The notes beneath the pieces were generated by a model, which worked only from the letters and a program-made list of their open reading frames with translations, was not told where the DNA came from and did not search any database. Shown here piece by piece: positions 1 through 6,341 of a stretch of DNA of 7,278 bases. The stretch comes from an uncultured Lachnospiraceae bacterium. GTDB lineage: Bacteria > Bacillota > Clostridia > Lachnospirales > Lachnospiraceae. Where the stretch lies: assembly GCA_910584785.1 (NCBI GenBank), contig CAJUDX010000105.1, positions 1-7,278 of the forward strand. Direction: 5' to 3'. Position 1 is the stretch's first letter. Each line of letters begins with the position of its first letter. A program made the position numbers and the translations under genes.

Positions 1-43
1 GAAAGCAAGCTTTCGTCGAATTTTCGACCTTTTGACCCTGGTA
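1..43 (-). repeat. 43-base intergenic element, copy A (with two small palindromes)
   Basis: This copy begins 5 bases after the stop codon of the solute-binding protein gene. It matches bases 1781-1822 in the same orientation at 35 of 43 positions, with seven substitutions (all transitions) and one single-base indel. It contains two adjacent 14-base palindromes: GAAAGC/GCTTTC at 1-14 and GTCGAA/TTCGAC at 15-28. The conserved end reads TACCAGGG(T)CAAAAGG on the minus strand. The element starts at the window edge, so it may continue to the left. There is no T-tract within view, so it is not an obvious terminator. A family-specific dispersed intergenic repeat is the best guess. Confidence 0.6.
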
Positions 44-48
44 TCATT

Positions 49-1698
49 TTATTCGGATACCCAGACATTATTTTCCGGGGTAACGATTTTCACCGTACCG
101 TCGGAACGCTGGATGAAATCATGAACACGGCCGCTTACGCCATAAATAACATTTTCATTTGCATAGAAAAGACCTGGGAGGTCATCGGTAATGAGCGCCA
201 ATGCCTGCTTGTAATAATCGGCACGATCGTTCTGGTCGGTTGCCTCTAAGGCCTTCTGCAGCAGATCATCTACCTCAGCACGGGAATAGTGCTGACCATT
301 GCCGATACCGCCAAATTCTTCGGTGGCAAAAAGCTTATTCAAGAAGAAATACGGATCGGGATACCAGGTCCAGGACATACCAAAGACATCGGCATTATTG
401 GACATGGCTACCTCAGAGAAGGTTCCCCACTCATTCGCATGGATGTTCAGCGTTACACCGACCTGCGCCCAGTAAGCCTGTACTAAAACTGCCATGTTCT
501 GACGAACTTCGGTATCGCTGATATACAGATCCAGGGTCAGGCCGTCGCTATAGCCGGCTTCGGCAAGAAGGGCCTTGGCGTCTTCCGGATCATAGCCGGG
601 AATCTTTTCTTCCAGACCGGCATCATAGCCCCAGGAACCCGGAGGCAGAGGAAGCTTTGCACTCTGCGCCTCGCCGTATTTATAAAGAGCAGCAACCATT
701 TCATCGACATTAATTGCTTCAATTAAAGCTTTTCTTACCTTAGGATCAGCGGTCGGGCCTTTTTCCATGTTAAAATACAGGTAAGCCACATGCAGTCCGG
801 GAGTTTCAAGCAGGGTTAAATCCGCATTATTTCTAACAGTATCTACAGATTCACCCTTTAAATCCATGGCAATATCCACCTCACCGGTCTGTAAGGCATT
901 CGCTGCCTGGGTGGAATCGGTAATCACCTTAAATACCAGGGTGTCAATATAGGGTTCGGTCATCCAGTAATCTGCATTTTTCTGAAGAACGGCTTCCTGA
1001 TCCAGGGCAAAGGATTCCATAATAAAGGGACCGGTGCCTACCAGATGGTTACCAAATTCCTCGCCCCAGCCTTCTACCTCTTCCTTGGGTACAATGGCAT
1101 TTCCCGCGTCCGTTAAGGCTGTCAGGAAGGAAGAGTTCGGGGATTTTAAGGTACAGGTTACTTCAAAGTCGCCGGTCACTTCTGCTTTTTCCAACATGGA
1201 CAGACGATTGCTGTCGGAAAGTTCGCCGGAACGGTTCAGGGAATAAGCAATATCTTCAGCAGTCAGTTCACGCCCGTCCTGGTACTGGCCCGGATGGAAC
1301 TTTACGCCCTCGCGGATCTTAAAGACATATTGAGTGCCGTCGTCGGATACACTCCACTCTGTTGCAAGGCAGGGTTCATAATCGGAAAGCTGAGAATTGT
1401 ACTCAATCAGGGTATCACAGACTTCCTTAATAATCTGGCTCTCATACGTGCCCGTGTAGTGAATCGGGTCTAACTTACTTGGGGAAGCTGAAAGGGAGAT
1501 CGTCAGTGTCCCGCCCTTTACCGGGTCCCCTGCTTCTTCTGCCGGGGTCTGCGATGCTGCATTCTCCCCGCCGGATGCCTGAGCTGTGGATTCCCCTCCG
1601 GCTGCTGTCGTGGCGTTATTAGAAGAAGAGCCCCCGCAGGCCACAAGAGAAGCGCACATCGCTGCGGTCAGCGCAAGTGCTAATAACTTCTTTTTCAT
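49..1698 (-). CDS. ABC transporter solute-binding lipoprotein, family 5 (peptide/oligopeptide type)
   Basis: This is a predicted extracellular lipoprotein of 549 residues that would capture a peptide or similar solute for an ABC importer. The start at 1698 is chosen because AAGGAGG lies 9 bases upstream (1708-1714) and the protein then begins with a classic lipoprotein leader: MKKK, a hydrophobic stretch, then LVAC with Cys21 as the lipidated residue. An ATG 12 codons further upstream would spoil this leader. Residues 22-58 form a Ser/Thr/Gly/Ala-rich low-complexity tether. The SBP_bac_5 domain fills the rest, with family hallmarks GTGPF (221-225), DPKVRKALIEAIN (318-330) and YDPEDAKALLAEAGY (369-383). 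The length is typical of DppA/OppA-like proteins. It lies 169 bases downstream of the M20 amidohydrolase gene on the same strand. That fits peptide uptake plus hydrolysis, but the gap allows separate expression. Cognate permease and ATPase genes are not in the window. The ligand cannot be told from the sequence; dipeptide, oligopeptide, nickel or glycoside ligands all occur in this family. Confidence 0.93.
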   Translation of the reverse strand: MKKKLLALALTAAMCASLVACGGSSSNNATTAAGGESTAQASGGENAASQTPAEEAGDPVKGGTLTISLSASPSKLDPIHYTGTYESQIIKEVCDTLIEYNSQLSDYEPCLATEWSVSDDGTQYVFKIREGVKFHPGQYQDGRELTAEDIAYSLNRSGELSDSNRLSMLEKAEVTGDFEVTCTLKSPNSSFLTALTDAGNAIVPKEEVEGWGEEFGNHLVGTGPFIMESFALDQEAVLQKNADYWMTEPYIDTLVFKVITDSTQAANALQTGEVDIAMDLKGESVDTVRNNADLTLLETPGLHVAYLYFNMEKGPTADPKVRKALIEAINVDEMVAALYKYGEAQSAKLPLPPGSWGYDAGLEEKIPGYDPEDAKALLAEAGYSDGLTLDLYISDTEVRQNMAVLVQAYWAQVGVTLNIHANEWGTFSEVAMSNNADVFGMSWTWYPDPYFFLNKLFATEEFGGIGNGQHYSRAEVDDLLQKALEATDQNDRADYYKQALALITDDLPGLFYANENVIYGVSGRVHDFIQRSDGTVKIVTPENNVWVSE

Positions 1699-1707
1699 TG
1701 TAATGTT

Positions 1708-1714
1708 CCTCCTT
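1708..1714 (-). promoter_or_regulatory. Ribosome binding site of the solute-binding protein gene
   Basis: A perfect AAGGAGG on the minus strand, 9 bases before the ATG at 1698, decides the start codon over the upstream in-frame ATG at 1734. Confidence 0.85.
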
Positions 1715-1780
1715 AAAAATTTAAAGTGCTCCAAAACTTTCCTTCATCTTTTTGGCAGGCTATAAGTACAAAATTCTCCT

Positions 1781-1822
1781 GAAAATAAGCTCTCATCAGA
1801 TTTTCGGCCTTTTGCCCTGGTA
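1781..1822 (-). repeat. 43-base intergenic element, copy B (leader of the solute-binding protein gene)
   Basis: This is the second copy of the element at 1-43, in the same orientation, 45 bases after the M20 stop codon and 82 bases before the solute-binding protein start. The two small palindromes of copy A are not intact here. Instead the minus strand can form a stem between CCGAAAAT and ATTTTC(A)GG with a 13-base loop, using three bases just outside the copy (1778-1780). There is no T-tract directly after it. It sits inside the 169-base gap between two co-oriented genes, where it could act as a processing or attenuation element. That role is inference. Confidence 0.6.
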
Positions 1823-1867
1823 GAATAAAATGAAACATTAAAATTTTCAGAACAGCTTCATTTATTA

Positions 1868-3043
1868 TCATCGATGCTCTTTCAGCCACTGCATGGGAAC
1901 TGCGGCATAGACGGCAGCCATACAAGGCAGCGCCGCTTCATTAAAAGTGACGCGGCAGTCATGAACACCGAAATGATATCCTTCTTCTTCATTGCCCGTG
2001 CCAAACCAGTACAGCACAGACGGAACCTTTACGGACAGGACGGAAAAATCCTCCGATCCGGTCATTCGCTCGATGGGCCGGGCAGTTCCTTCCCCCAGCA
2101 GATCATCAATATAGCGCGAAGTATCATTCAAAAGGGCATCATCGTTGATCATAGGAGGAATGCCCTCCCCGATAAAGTCAATGCTGCAAGAAGCCCTGAA
2201 GGTTCTGCACACGCCTTCACAGATATCCATCAGCCTCTGTCTGGCAAATGCCTTGACCTCCATATCCATCGTTCGTATGGTTCCCTTAAGAACTGCTGTT
2301 TCCGGCATAATATTAGCCGCCGTTCCGGCATGGATGGAACAGACAGTTAGGACAATCAGTTCATTGGGGTTAATCTCCCGGCTGTTAATCGTCTGTAAGG
2401 CAAGCTGGATATGGCAGGCCACATTGATCGGGTCAATATTGTGCTGCGGGGCAGCACCGTGACCGCCTTTTCCGTGAACCGTAATGGTAAATACATCGCT
2501 CGATCCGCAGGCTTTCCCTCTGGCATATCCGGCAATCCCAAACTTATCATGAAGGACGTGCAGGGCCATCGCCGCATCTACATGGGGATGATTAAGAATC
2601 CCTGCTTCCACCATATCCCTGGCGCCGTCCATAATTTCCTCAGCAGGCTGAAACATCAGTTTTACCTGACCGTTAAGTTCATGCTCATGGGCCTTTAACA
2701 ACTTCGCCGCGCCTAAAAGGGCGGAAGTATGGAAATCATGCCCGCAGGCGTGCATATTTCCGTTAGATGAAGAAAACGGCAATCCTGAGTTTTCCGCCAT
2801 CGGAAGAGCATCCATATCGCCGCGAATAAGAAATGTCTTACCCGTTTCGGGACCGATAAGTGCAGTGATCCCTGCTTTCCCGACCACCTTTGGTTCGAGT
2901 CCATACAGGGTTAACTGATGCATAACATAAGCCGTCGTCTGCGGCAGGGTGAAACCGGTTTCCGGGATCTGATGGAGATATCGGCGATGGGCCGTCAACT
3001 CATCTTTGATGGCCTTTGCTTCGGATAAAATCGAATGGTTCAT
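1868..3043 (-). CDS. M20-family metallopeptidase / amidohydrolase (hippurate hydrolase-like)
   Basis: This is a cytoplasmic zinc-type amidohydrolase of 391 residues, the usual size for the M20D/HipO-like group, which cleaves N-acyl amino acids, hippurate-like amides or short peptides. Family motifs appear in order: HRRYLHQIPE (19-28), RGDMDALP (74-81), HACGHDFHTS (98-107), FQPAEE (131-136), ALHV (160-163), HGKGGHGAAP (190-199) in the dimerisation domain, GSEDFS (329-334), and a C-terminal His361. Metal ligands expected by analogy are Cys100, His102, Glu136 or its neighbour, His162 and His361, and all are present. The start at 3043 follows AGAGAGG by 7 bases; an ORF extension to 3172 would run through the promoter region and is rejected. 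The gene is transcribed away from DUF1177 and towards the solute-binding protein gene. Its promoter is overlapped by ATGCAA boxes, so it is probably regulated. The exact substrate cannot be inferred. Confidence 0.93.
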   Translation of the reverse strand: MNHSILSEAKAIKDELTAHRRYLHQIPETGFTLPQTTAYVMHQLTLYGLEPKVVGKAGITALIGPETGKTFLIRGDMDALPMAENSGLPFSSSNGNMHACGHDFHTSALLGAAKLLKAHEHELNGQVKLMFQPAEEIMDGARDMVEAGILNHPHVDAAMALHVLHDKFGIAGYARGKACGSSDVFTITVHGKGGHGAAPQHNIDPINVACHIQLALQTINSREINPNELIVLTVCSIHAGTAANIMPETAVLKGTIRTMDMEVKAFARQRLMDICEGVCRTFRASCSIDFIGEGIPPMINDDALLNDTSRYIDDLLGEGTARPIERMTGSEDFSVLSVKVPSVLYWFGTGNEEEGYHFGVHDCRVTFNEAALPCMAAVYAAVPMQWLKEHR

Positions 3044-3050
3044 AAAACTG

Positions 3051-3057
3051 CCTCTCT
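3051..3057 (-). promoter_or_regulatory. Ribosome binding site of the M20 gene
   Basis: AGAGAGG on the minus strand, 7 bases before the ATG at 3043, supports the shorter start. It is weaker than the sites of its neighbours. Confidence 0.7.
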
Positions 3058-3072
3058 GTTGAAATTTCGTCC

Positions 3073-3132
3073 ATATGCAAATTTTGCGTTTTTTCTTGCA
3101 TATTATACTATACCAGTGCAGGATTATGCAAG
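3073..3132. promoter_or_regulatory. Candidate operator: three ATGCAA boxes in alternating orientation
   Basis: Box 1 is ATATGCAA (3073-3080), box 2 is its exact reverse complement TTGCATAT (3096-3103), and box 3 is TATGCAAG (3125-3132). Boxes 2 and 3 form a perfect 8-bp inverted repeat (CTTGCATA/TATGCAAG, 22 bases apart). Boxes 1 and 2 form another perfect 8-bp inverted repeat 15 bases apart. A further TTTGC at 3083-3087 makes GCAAATTTTGC with box 1. Box 3 covers the -35 and box 2 covers part of the -10 of the leftward promoter, which is the geometry of repression. The regulator is unknown and no regulator gene is in the window. Confidence 0.5.
3102..3131 (-). promoter_or_regulatory. Promoter of the M20 gene
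   Basis: On the minus strand, TTGCAT (3126-3131) lies 18 bases before a perfect TATAAT (3102-3107). Transcription would start near 3095, giving a leader of about 50 bases before the M20 ATG. The -35 is imperfect and falls inside an ATGCAA box. Confidence 0.6.
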
Positions 3133-3181
3133 TTATTTTCGTGATTTTCGTATATTTTTTGCTGGAAGTCAAGTATTTCTA

Positions 3182-3210
3182 TTGACCCATCTACTATTTT
3201 GCTATAAACT
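3182..3210 (+). promoter_or_regulatory. Candidate promoter for DUF1177-AroM-MATE
   Basis: TTGACC (3182-3187) is followed after 15 bases by TATAAA (3203-3208), or after 17 bases by TAAACT (3205-3210). Either gives a start near 3216, about 45 bases before the DUF1177 ATG. The -35 is the right arm of a short GTCAA/TTGAC inverted repeat (3168-3186). The ATGCAA boxes lie 50 or more bases upstream of this promoter. Confidence 0.45.
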
Positions 3211-3247
3211 GAGAACAGCCAATTAATGACAAAAAATTTTTATCCAT

Positions 3248-3252
3248 GGAGG
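3248..3252 (+). promoter_or_regulatory. Ribosome binding site of the DUF1177 gene
   Basis: GGAGG lies 9 bases before the ATG at 3262. It decides this start over the ATG at 3226, which has no such site. Confidence 0.8.
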
Positions 3253-3261
3253 TTGATAACA

Positions 3262-4194
3262 ATGTTATTGCGACAGATTCTTGAACTTTTTGATTATCTG
3301 GATACACCCGCGGCAAACGGCGGTACTCTAACTGCGCTTTTAAAAGAACGCGGTGCCGCAGAAGTAACCGTGGAAACAGTAACCGGAGAAGAAGGCGATA
3401 CCGACTGTGTCACCATCCTGATTAAAGGAAGCGAGGGAAAATCCTCCGGCGGCAATGCACCAACATTGGGCATTATCGGACGTCTGGGCGGCCTGGGCGC
3501 AAGGCCGGAGGTAACTGGCTTTGTGTCCGACGGTGACGGTGCGCTGGCGGCACTGGCAGCCGGACTGAAATTAGCCGAGATGAATAAAAACGGCGATGTT
3601 TTAAAAGGAGATGTGCTGATTGCCACCCACATCTGCCCGGATGCCCCGACGCAGGAGCACTTCCCTGTGCCCTTTATGGGATCTCCCATTGATATGACCA
3701 CGAATAATGAAAAGGAAGTGCTTCCTGAAATGGATGCTATCCTTTCCATCGATACCACAAAAGGAAACCGGGTAATTAATGTCAATGGCTTTGCCATCTC
3801 TCCCACTATCAAAGAAGGCTATATTCTGGAGGTGAGCAACGACCTGATGGATGTTATGACCCGCGTTACCGGAAAACTCCCCGCCATTTTCCCGGTTGCC
3901 CAGCAGGATATTACCCCCTACGGCAATGACCTGCACCATTTAAACAGTATCCTGCAGCCCGCAACAGCAACGAATGTGCCGGTGGTCGGTGTGGCGATTA
4001 CCACAGAACAGCCGGTTGCCGGATGCGCAACTGGAGCAAGTCATTTCCAGGATGTGGAAGCAGCCGCCCGGTTTGCTGTGGAAGTGGCAAAGGGCTATGG
4101 AAACGGACAGATTTCCTTCTATGACGAAAAGGAATTTCAGCACCTTTTAAAGCTGTATGGCCCGATGAATGTATTTCAGACTTTTGGAAAGTAA
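3262..4194 (+). CDS. DUF1177 family protein (function unknown)
   Basis: This is a soluble 310-residue protein with no signal peptide or membrane segment, recognised as DUF1177 from overall sequence and length. Its biochemical role is not established. Visible landmarks are GRLGGLGARPEV (73-84), VSDGDGALAALAAGLKLAEM (88-107), THICPDAPTQEHF (122-134), DTTKGNR (164-170), ISPTIKEGY (179-187), GNDLHHLNS (221-229) and ASHFQDVEAAARF (259-271). The order of these blocks recalls M42/M28-type exopeptidases, which have an Asp-rich helix start, a later PTIKEGY-like block, a G(T/N)D block and a final His before a helix. However, the catalytic Glu-Glu pair of M42 enzymes is not evident, so an active peptidase is not claimed. 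It is the first gene of the rightward cluster, 40 bases before AroM, and divergent from the M20 gene. DUF1177 next to AroM is, as far as I recall, a recurring arrangement in bacteria. Confidence 0.85.
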   Translation: MLLRQILELFDYLDTPAANGGTLTALLKERGAAEVTVETVTGEEGDTDCVTILIKGSEGKSSGGNAPTLGIIGRLGGLGARPEVTGFVSDGDGALAALAAGLKLAEMNKNGDVLKGDVLIATHICPDAPTQEHFPVPFMGSPIDMTTNNEKEVLPEMDAILSIDTTKGNRVINVNGFAISPTIKEGYILEVSNDLMDVMTRVTGKLPAIFPVAQQDITPYGNDLHHLNSILQPATATNVPVVGVAITTEQPVAGCATGASHFQDVEAAARFAVEVAKGYGNGQISFYDEKEFQHLLKLYGPMNVFQTFGK

Positions 4195-4234
4195 AAAAGA
4201 CAAATGGGCAGGCATGCCAGAAAGCAGGAAAGCT

Positions 4235-4918
4235 ATGGAAAAACAGCAAATTACCATCGGCGCAATCACCATCGGACAATCGCCCCGCACGGATATCACC
4301 GCGGACATCCTCCCTCTTTTACCCCAGGAAATCCAATTAACCGAGTATGGTGCCCTGGATGATTACTCTTACGAGGAAGTCATGGCAGAATTTGACCCGC
4401 ACCCGGACGATGAAGTTTTAGTTTCCCGGATGCGTGACGGACGGCAGGCAAAATTTACTGAACGCTTTATCACGCCTCTGGTGCAGAAAAAAATCGACCA
4501 GGCAGAAGCCGACGGTGTTTCGGCAATCATCCTGTTCTGCACGGGCGTATTTCCTGCATTTAAGCACCGAGGATTATTTCTGGAGCCTCAGCCGCTGTTC
4601 CATGCTGTAGCCGAAAAGCTTGCCGACGGAAAAAAAATCGGCGTGCTCGTTCCCGAACCGGATCAGGTGGAACAGGCGTACCGCACCTGGGGAAAAAGCG
4701 GCGTGGATATCCTTGCAGCATCGGCATCGCCGTATCTGGAAATGGAAAAGATAGAAAAAGCAGCTGAGACGTTTATTGATCAGGATCTTGCCTTTATCTG
4801 TACCGACTGCATGGGCTTTTCCATGGAAATGAAACACCGGATTCAGGAAATTACCGGCCTTCCTGTACTGCTGCCGCGAACGCTGGTGGTAAAGATTTTA
4901 TGTGAAATGCTGGTATAG
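4235..4918 (+). CDS. AroM family protein
   Basis: This is a soluble 227-residue protein, close to the size of E. coli AroM, a protein of unknown function named only for its position beside aroL. Landmarks are TIGQSPRTD (12-20), YGALDD (38-43), VSRMRDGRQAKFTER (63-77), LFCTGVF (100-106), KIGVLVPEPDQ (134-144), ICTDCMGFS (188-196) and LPRTLV (213-218). Cys102 and Cys189/Cys192 sit near where Asp/Glu/hydantoin racemases carry their two catalytic cysteines, and the two-half architecture looks similar, so a racemase-like fold is plausible. The start at 4235 has AGGAA only 4 bases upstream, a short spacing. An alternative ATG at 4214 has a weaker site, and the protein aligns naturally from MEKQQITIG. 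It lies between DUF1177 and the MATE gene on the same strand. A link to aromatic amino acid synthesis is not supported by this context. Confidence 0.88.
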   Translation: MEKQQITIGAITIGQSPRTDITADILPLLPQEIQLTEYGALDDYSYEEVMAEFDPHPDDEVLVSRMRDGRQAKFTERFITPLVQKKIDQAEADGVSAIILFCTGVFPAFKHRGLFLEPQPLFHAVAEKLADGKKIGVLVPEPDQVEQAYRTWGKSGVDILAASASPYLEMEKIEKAAETFIDQDLAFICTDCMGFSMEMKHRIQEITGLPVLLPRTLVVKILCEMLV

Positions 4919-4957
4919 GCGATAATTTGCCAGTTAGTACAGATAAACCATCGATAC

Positions 4958-4962
4958 AGGAG
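4958..4962 (+). promoter_or_regulatory. Ribosome binding site of the MATE gene
   Basis: AGGAG lies 9 bases before the ATG at 4972. It supports this start rather than a TTG at 4927 in the same frame. Confidence 0.75.
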
Positions 4963-4971
4963 AATAAAAAC

Positions 4972-6339
4972 ATGGAAGAATCCCGAAGTTACAGCCTGTG
5001 GAGTTTAGCCATTCCCATTGCCTTTGAAGCTTTTTTTCAGATGCTTTTTGGATTTACGGATACCTATGTCTTAAGCAGATACAGCGATTTAGCCGTTGCT
5101 GCGGCAGGATATGTGAATCAGTTTCTCAGTATCATCCTGCTTATTTTCCGCGTCGCTGCATCGGGAACTTCCATCCTCCTTGCCCAGTCCATCGGAGCAC
5201 AAAATAAGGAAAGGCAAACGTCCATCTGCACAGCGGCATTCTGGCTGTCGATCTGGCTGGGCGTCCTTTCCTTTTTGCTGGTTTTTTTCTTCCGAAATCC
5301 TGTTATCCGCTTGCTGATTTTAAATCAAGCACTTCATGGGCCTGGAAGGGATTATCTGGAAATCATGAGTTTTGGACTGTTTTTTCAGTCCGTTTTTGCT
5401 GTCTTTACCTCCCTGTTCCGCAGTTACGGAAAGGCGGCCTGCACCTCAGCGATTGCCATTTTTGCCAATCTGTTCAATGTTATTGGTGATTTGCTGGTTG
5501 TCAGCGGGTACCTGCATATCTTCGGAACAATCAAGGATGTGGCGCTGGTAACAGTAATCGCTAATCTCCTGTCTGCCCTGCTTACGTTTATCTTGTTTAT
5601 CCATTCAGAAAATCTATTTGCCAACACAAAAAAGAGTATCTTAAATACAAACAAGGCGATGATAAGCGCAGGAAAGACAACGCTCTTTGGCTCACCGAAT
5701 AAAACGACCTGCTGTGAAATCCTTACACTGGGCATCCCCGCTGCCGGGGAATCCTGTTCTTATAAATGTTCACAGATGGTTGTAACAATGATCATCGGCT
5801 TATTAGGGACAGAAGCATTAACTGCCAAAATCTATGCCATGAATTTTTCCTATTTGCTGGTTCTTCTCCCCAATGCCATTGCAACTGCCGCTGGAATTAT
5901 GGTCGGCGTCCACCTTGGCGCAGGCGAATTAAATAAAGCAAAAATAACCTCTTTTATCTGTATCCGAAAAGGAACTGCCGCCATCGCCATTCTGGATGTA
6001 TTCTTTCTTTTTACCGCTCGTCAATGGCTGAAACTATTCACGCATGATCCGTTGATCCTATCTCTGGCTTATGTTGTATTGATGATGGATATGGTAACTA
6101 TGTTTGCCAAAAATGGAAATCTTACCCTGGGAAATTCCCTGAGGGCAGCAGGAGATGTGCGTTATCCCGTCATTATTTCCATCTTTTCTATGTGGGGAAT
6201 CGGTACGGCTCTTGCCTGGTTTTTTGCTATTCCCCTGAATTTAGGCTTACCCGGAATATTTGCTGCTTTTTTTCTGGATGAAGTGGTGCGGGTTTTTCTG
6301 CTTTGGCGAAGATGGAAGAACTATCATCCCTTTCATTAA
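4972..6339 (+). CDS. MATE family efflux transporter
   Basis: This is an integral membrane protein of 455 residues, the normal size for a 12-helix MATE (multidrug and toxic compound extrusion) antiporter, which exports drugs or metabolites using a Na+ or H+ gradient. The two MatE halves are visible. The N-terminal half has LAIPIAFEAFFQMLFGFTDTY (12-32), the conserved stretch ASGTSILLAQSIGA (63-76), and hydrophobic segments to about residue 210. A polar linker covers 212-245. The C-terminal half starts at LGIPAAGE (253-260), then VGVHLGAGELNKA (311-323) and the typical GNSLRAAGDVRYP (387-399). It follows AroM by 53 bases on the same strand with no terminator between, so co-transcription is likely. 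A MATE pump beside peptide-degradation genes is unexpected; it may export a product or an antimicrobial peptide-like compound. The substrate is unknown. The C-terminal end is the short basic tail WRRWKNYHPFH. Confidence 0.92.
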   Translation: MEESRSYSLWSLAIPIAFEAFFQMLFGFTDTYVLSRYSDLAVAAAGYVNQFLSIILLIFRVAASGTSILLAQSIGAQNKERQTSICTAAFWLSIWLGVLSFLLVFFFRNPVIRLLILNQALHGPGRDYLEIMSFGLFFQSVFAVFTSLFRSYGKAACTSAIAIFANLFNVIGDLLVVSGYLHIFGTIKDVALVTVIANLLSALLTFILFIHSENLFANTKKSILNTNKAMISAGKTTLFGSPNKTTCCEILTLGIPAAGESCSYKCSQMVVTMIIGLLGTEALTAKIYAMNFSYLLVLLPNAIATAAGIMVGVHLGAGELNKAKITSFICIRKGTAAIAILDVFFLFTARQWLKLFTHDPLILSLAYVVLMMDMVTMFAKNGNLTLGNSLRAAGDVRYPVIISIFSMWGIGTALAWFFAIPLNLGLPGIFAAFFLDEVVRVFLLWRRWKNYHPFH

Positions 6340-6341
6340 TC

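Noticed and set aside
1781..1810. CTGATGAG on the minus strand inside repeat copy B resembles the hammerhead ribozyme core
   Set aside because: No stem II followed by GAAA, and no closing stems I and III, can be drawn around it. The motif is also not preserved in repeat copy A.
1713..1925. 70-codon minus-strand open frame covering the gap after the M20 gene
   Set aside because: It starts inside the M20 coding region in another frame, has no ribosome binding site and runs through the intergenic repeat. Its protein shows no recognisable family.
3044..3172. N-terminal extension of the M20 protein to the ATG at 3172
   Set aside because: It would include the promoter and operator region, adds a Lys/Ile-rich stretch unlike M20 proteins, and lacks a ribosome binding site. 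The start at 3043 has one.
3294..3812. 172-codon minus-strand open frame opposite DUF1177
   Set aside because: It lies fully antisense to a well-supported gene, has no ribosome binding site and has a low-complexity Pro/Ser/Ala-rich composition. It is a shadow of codon usage.
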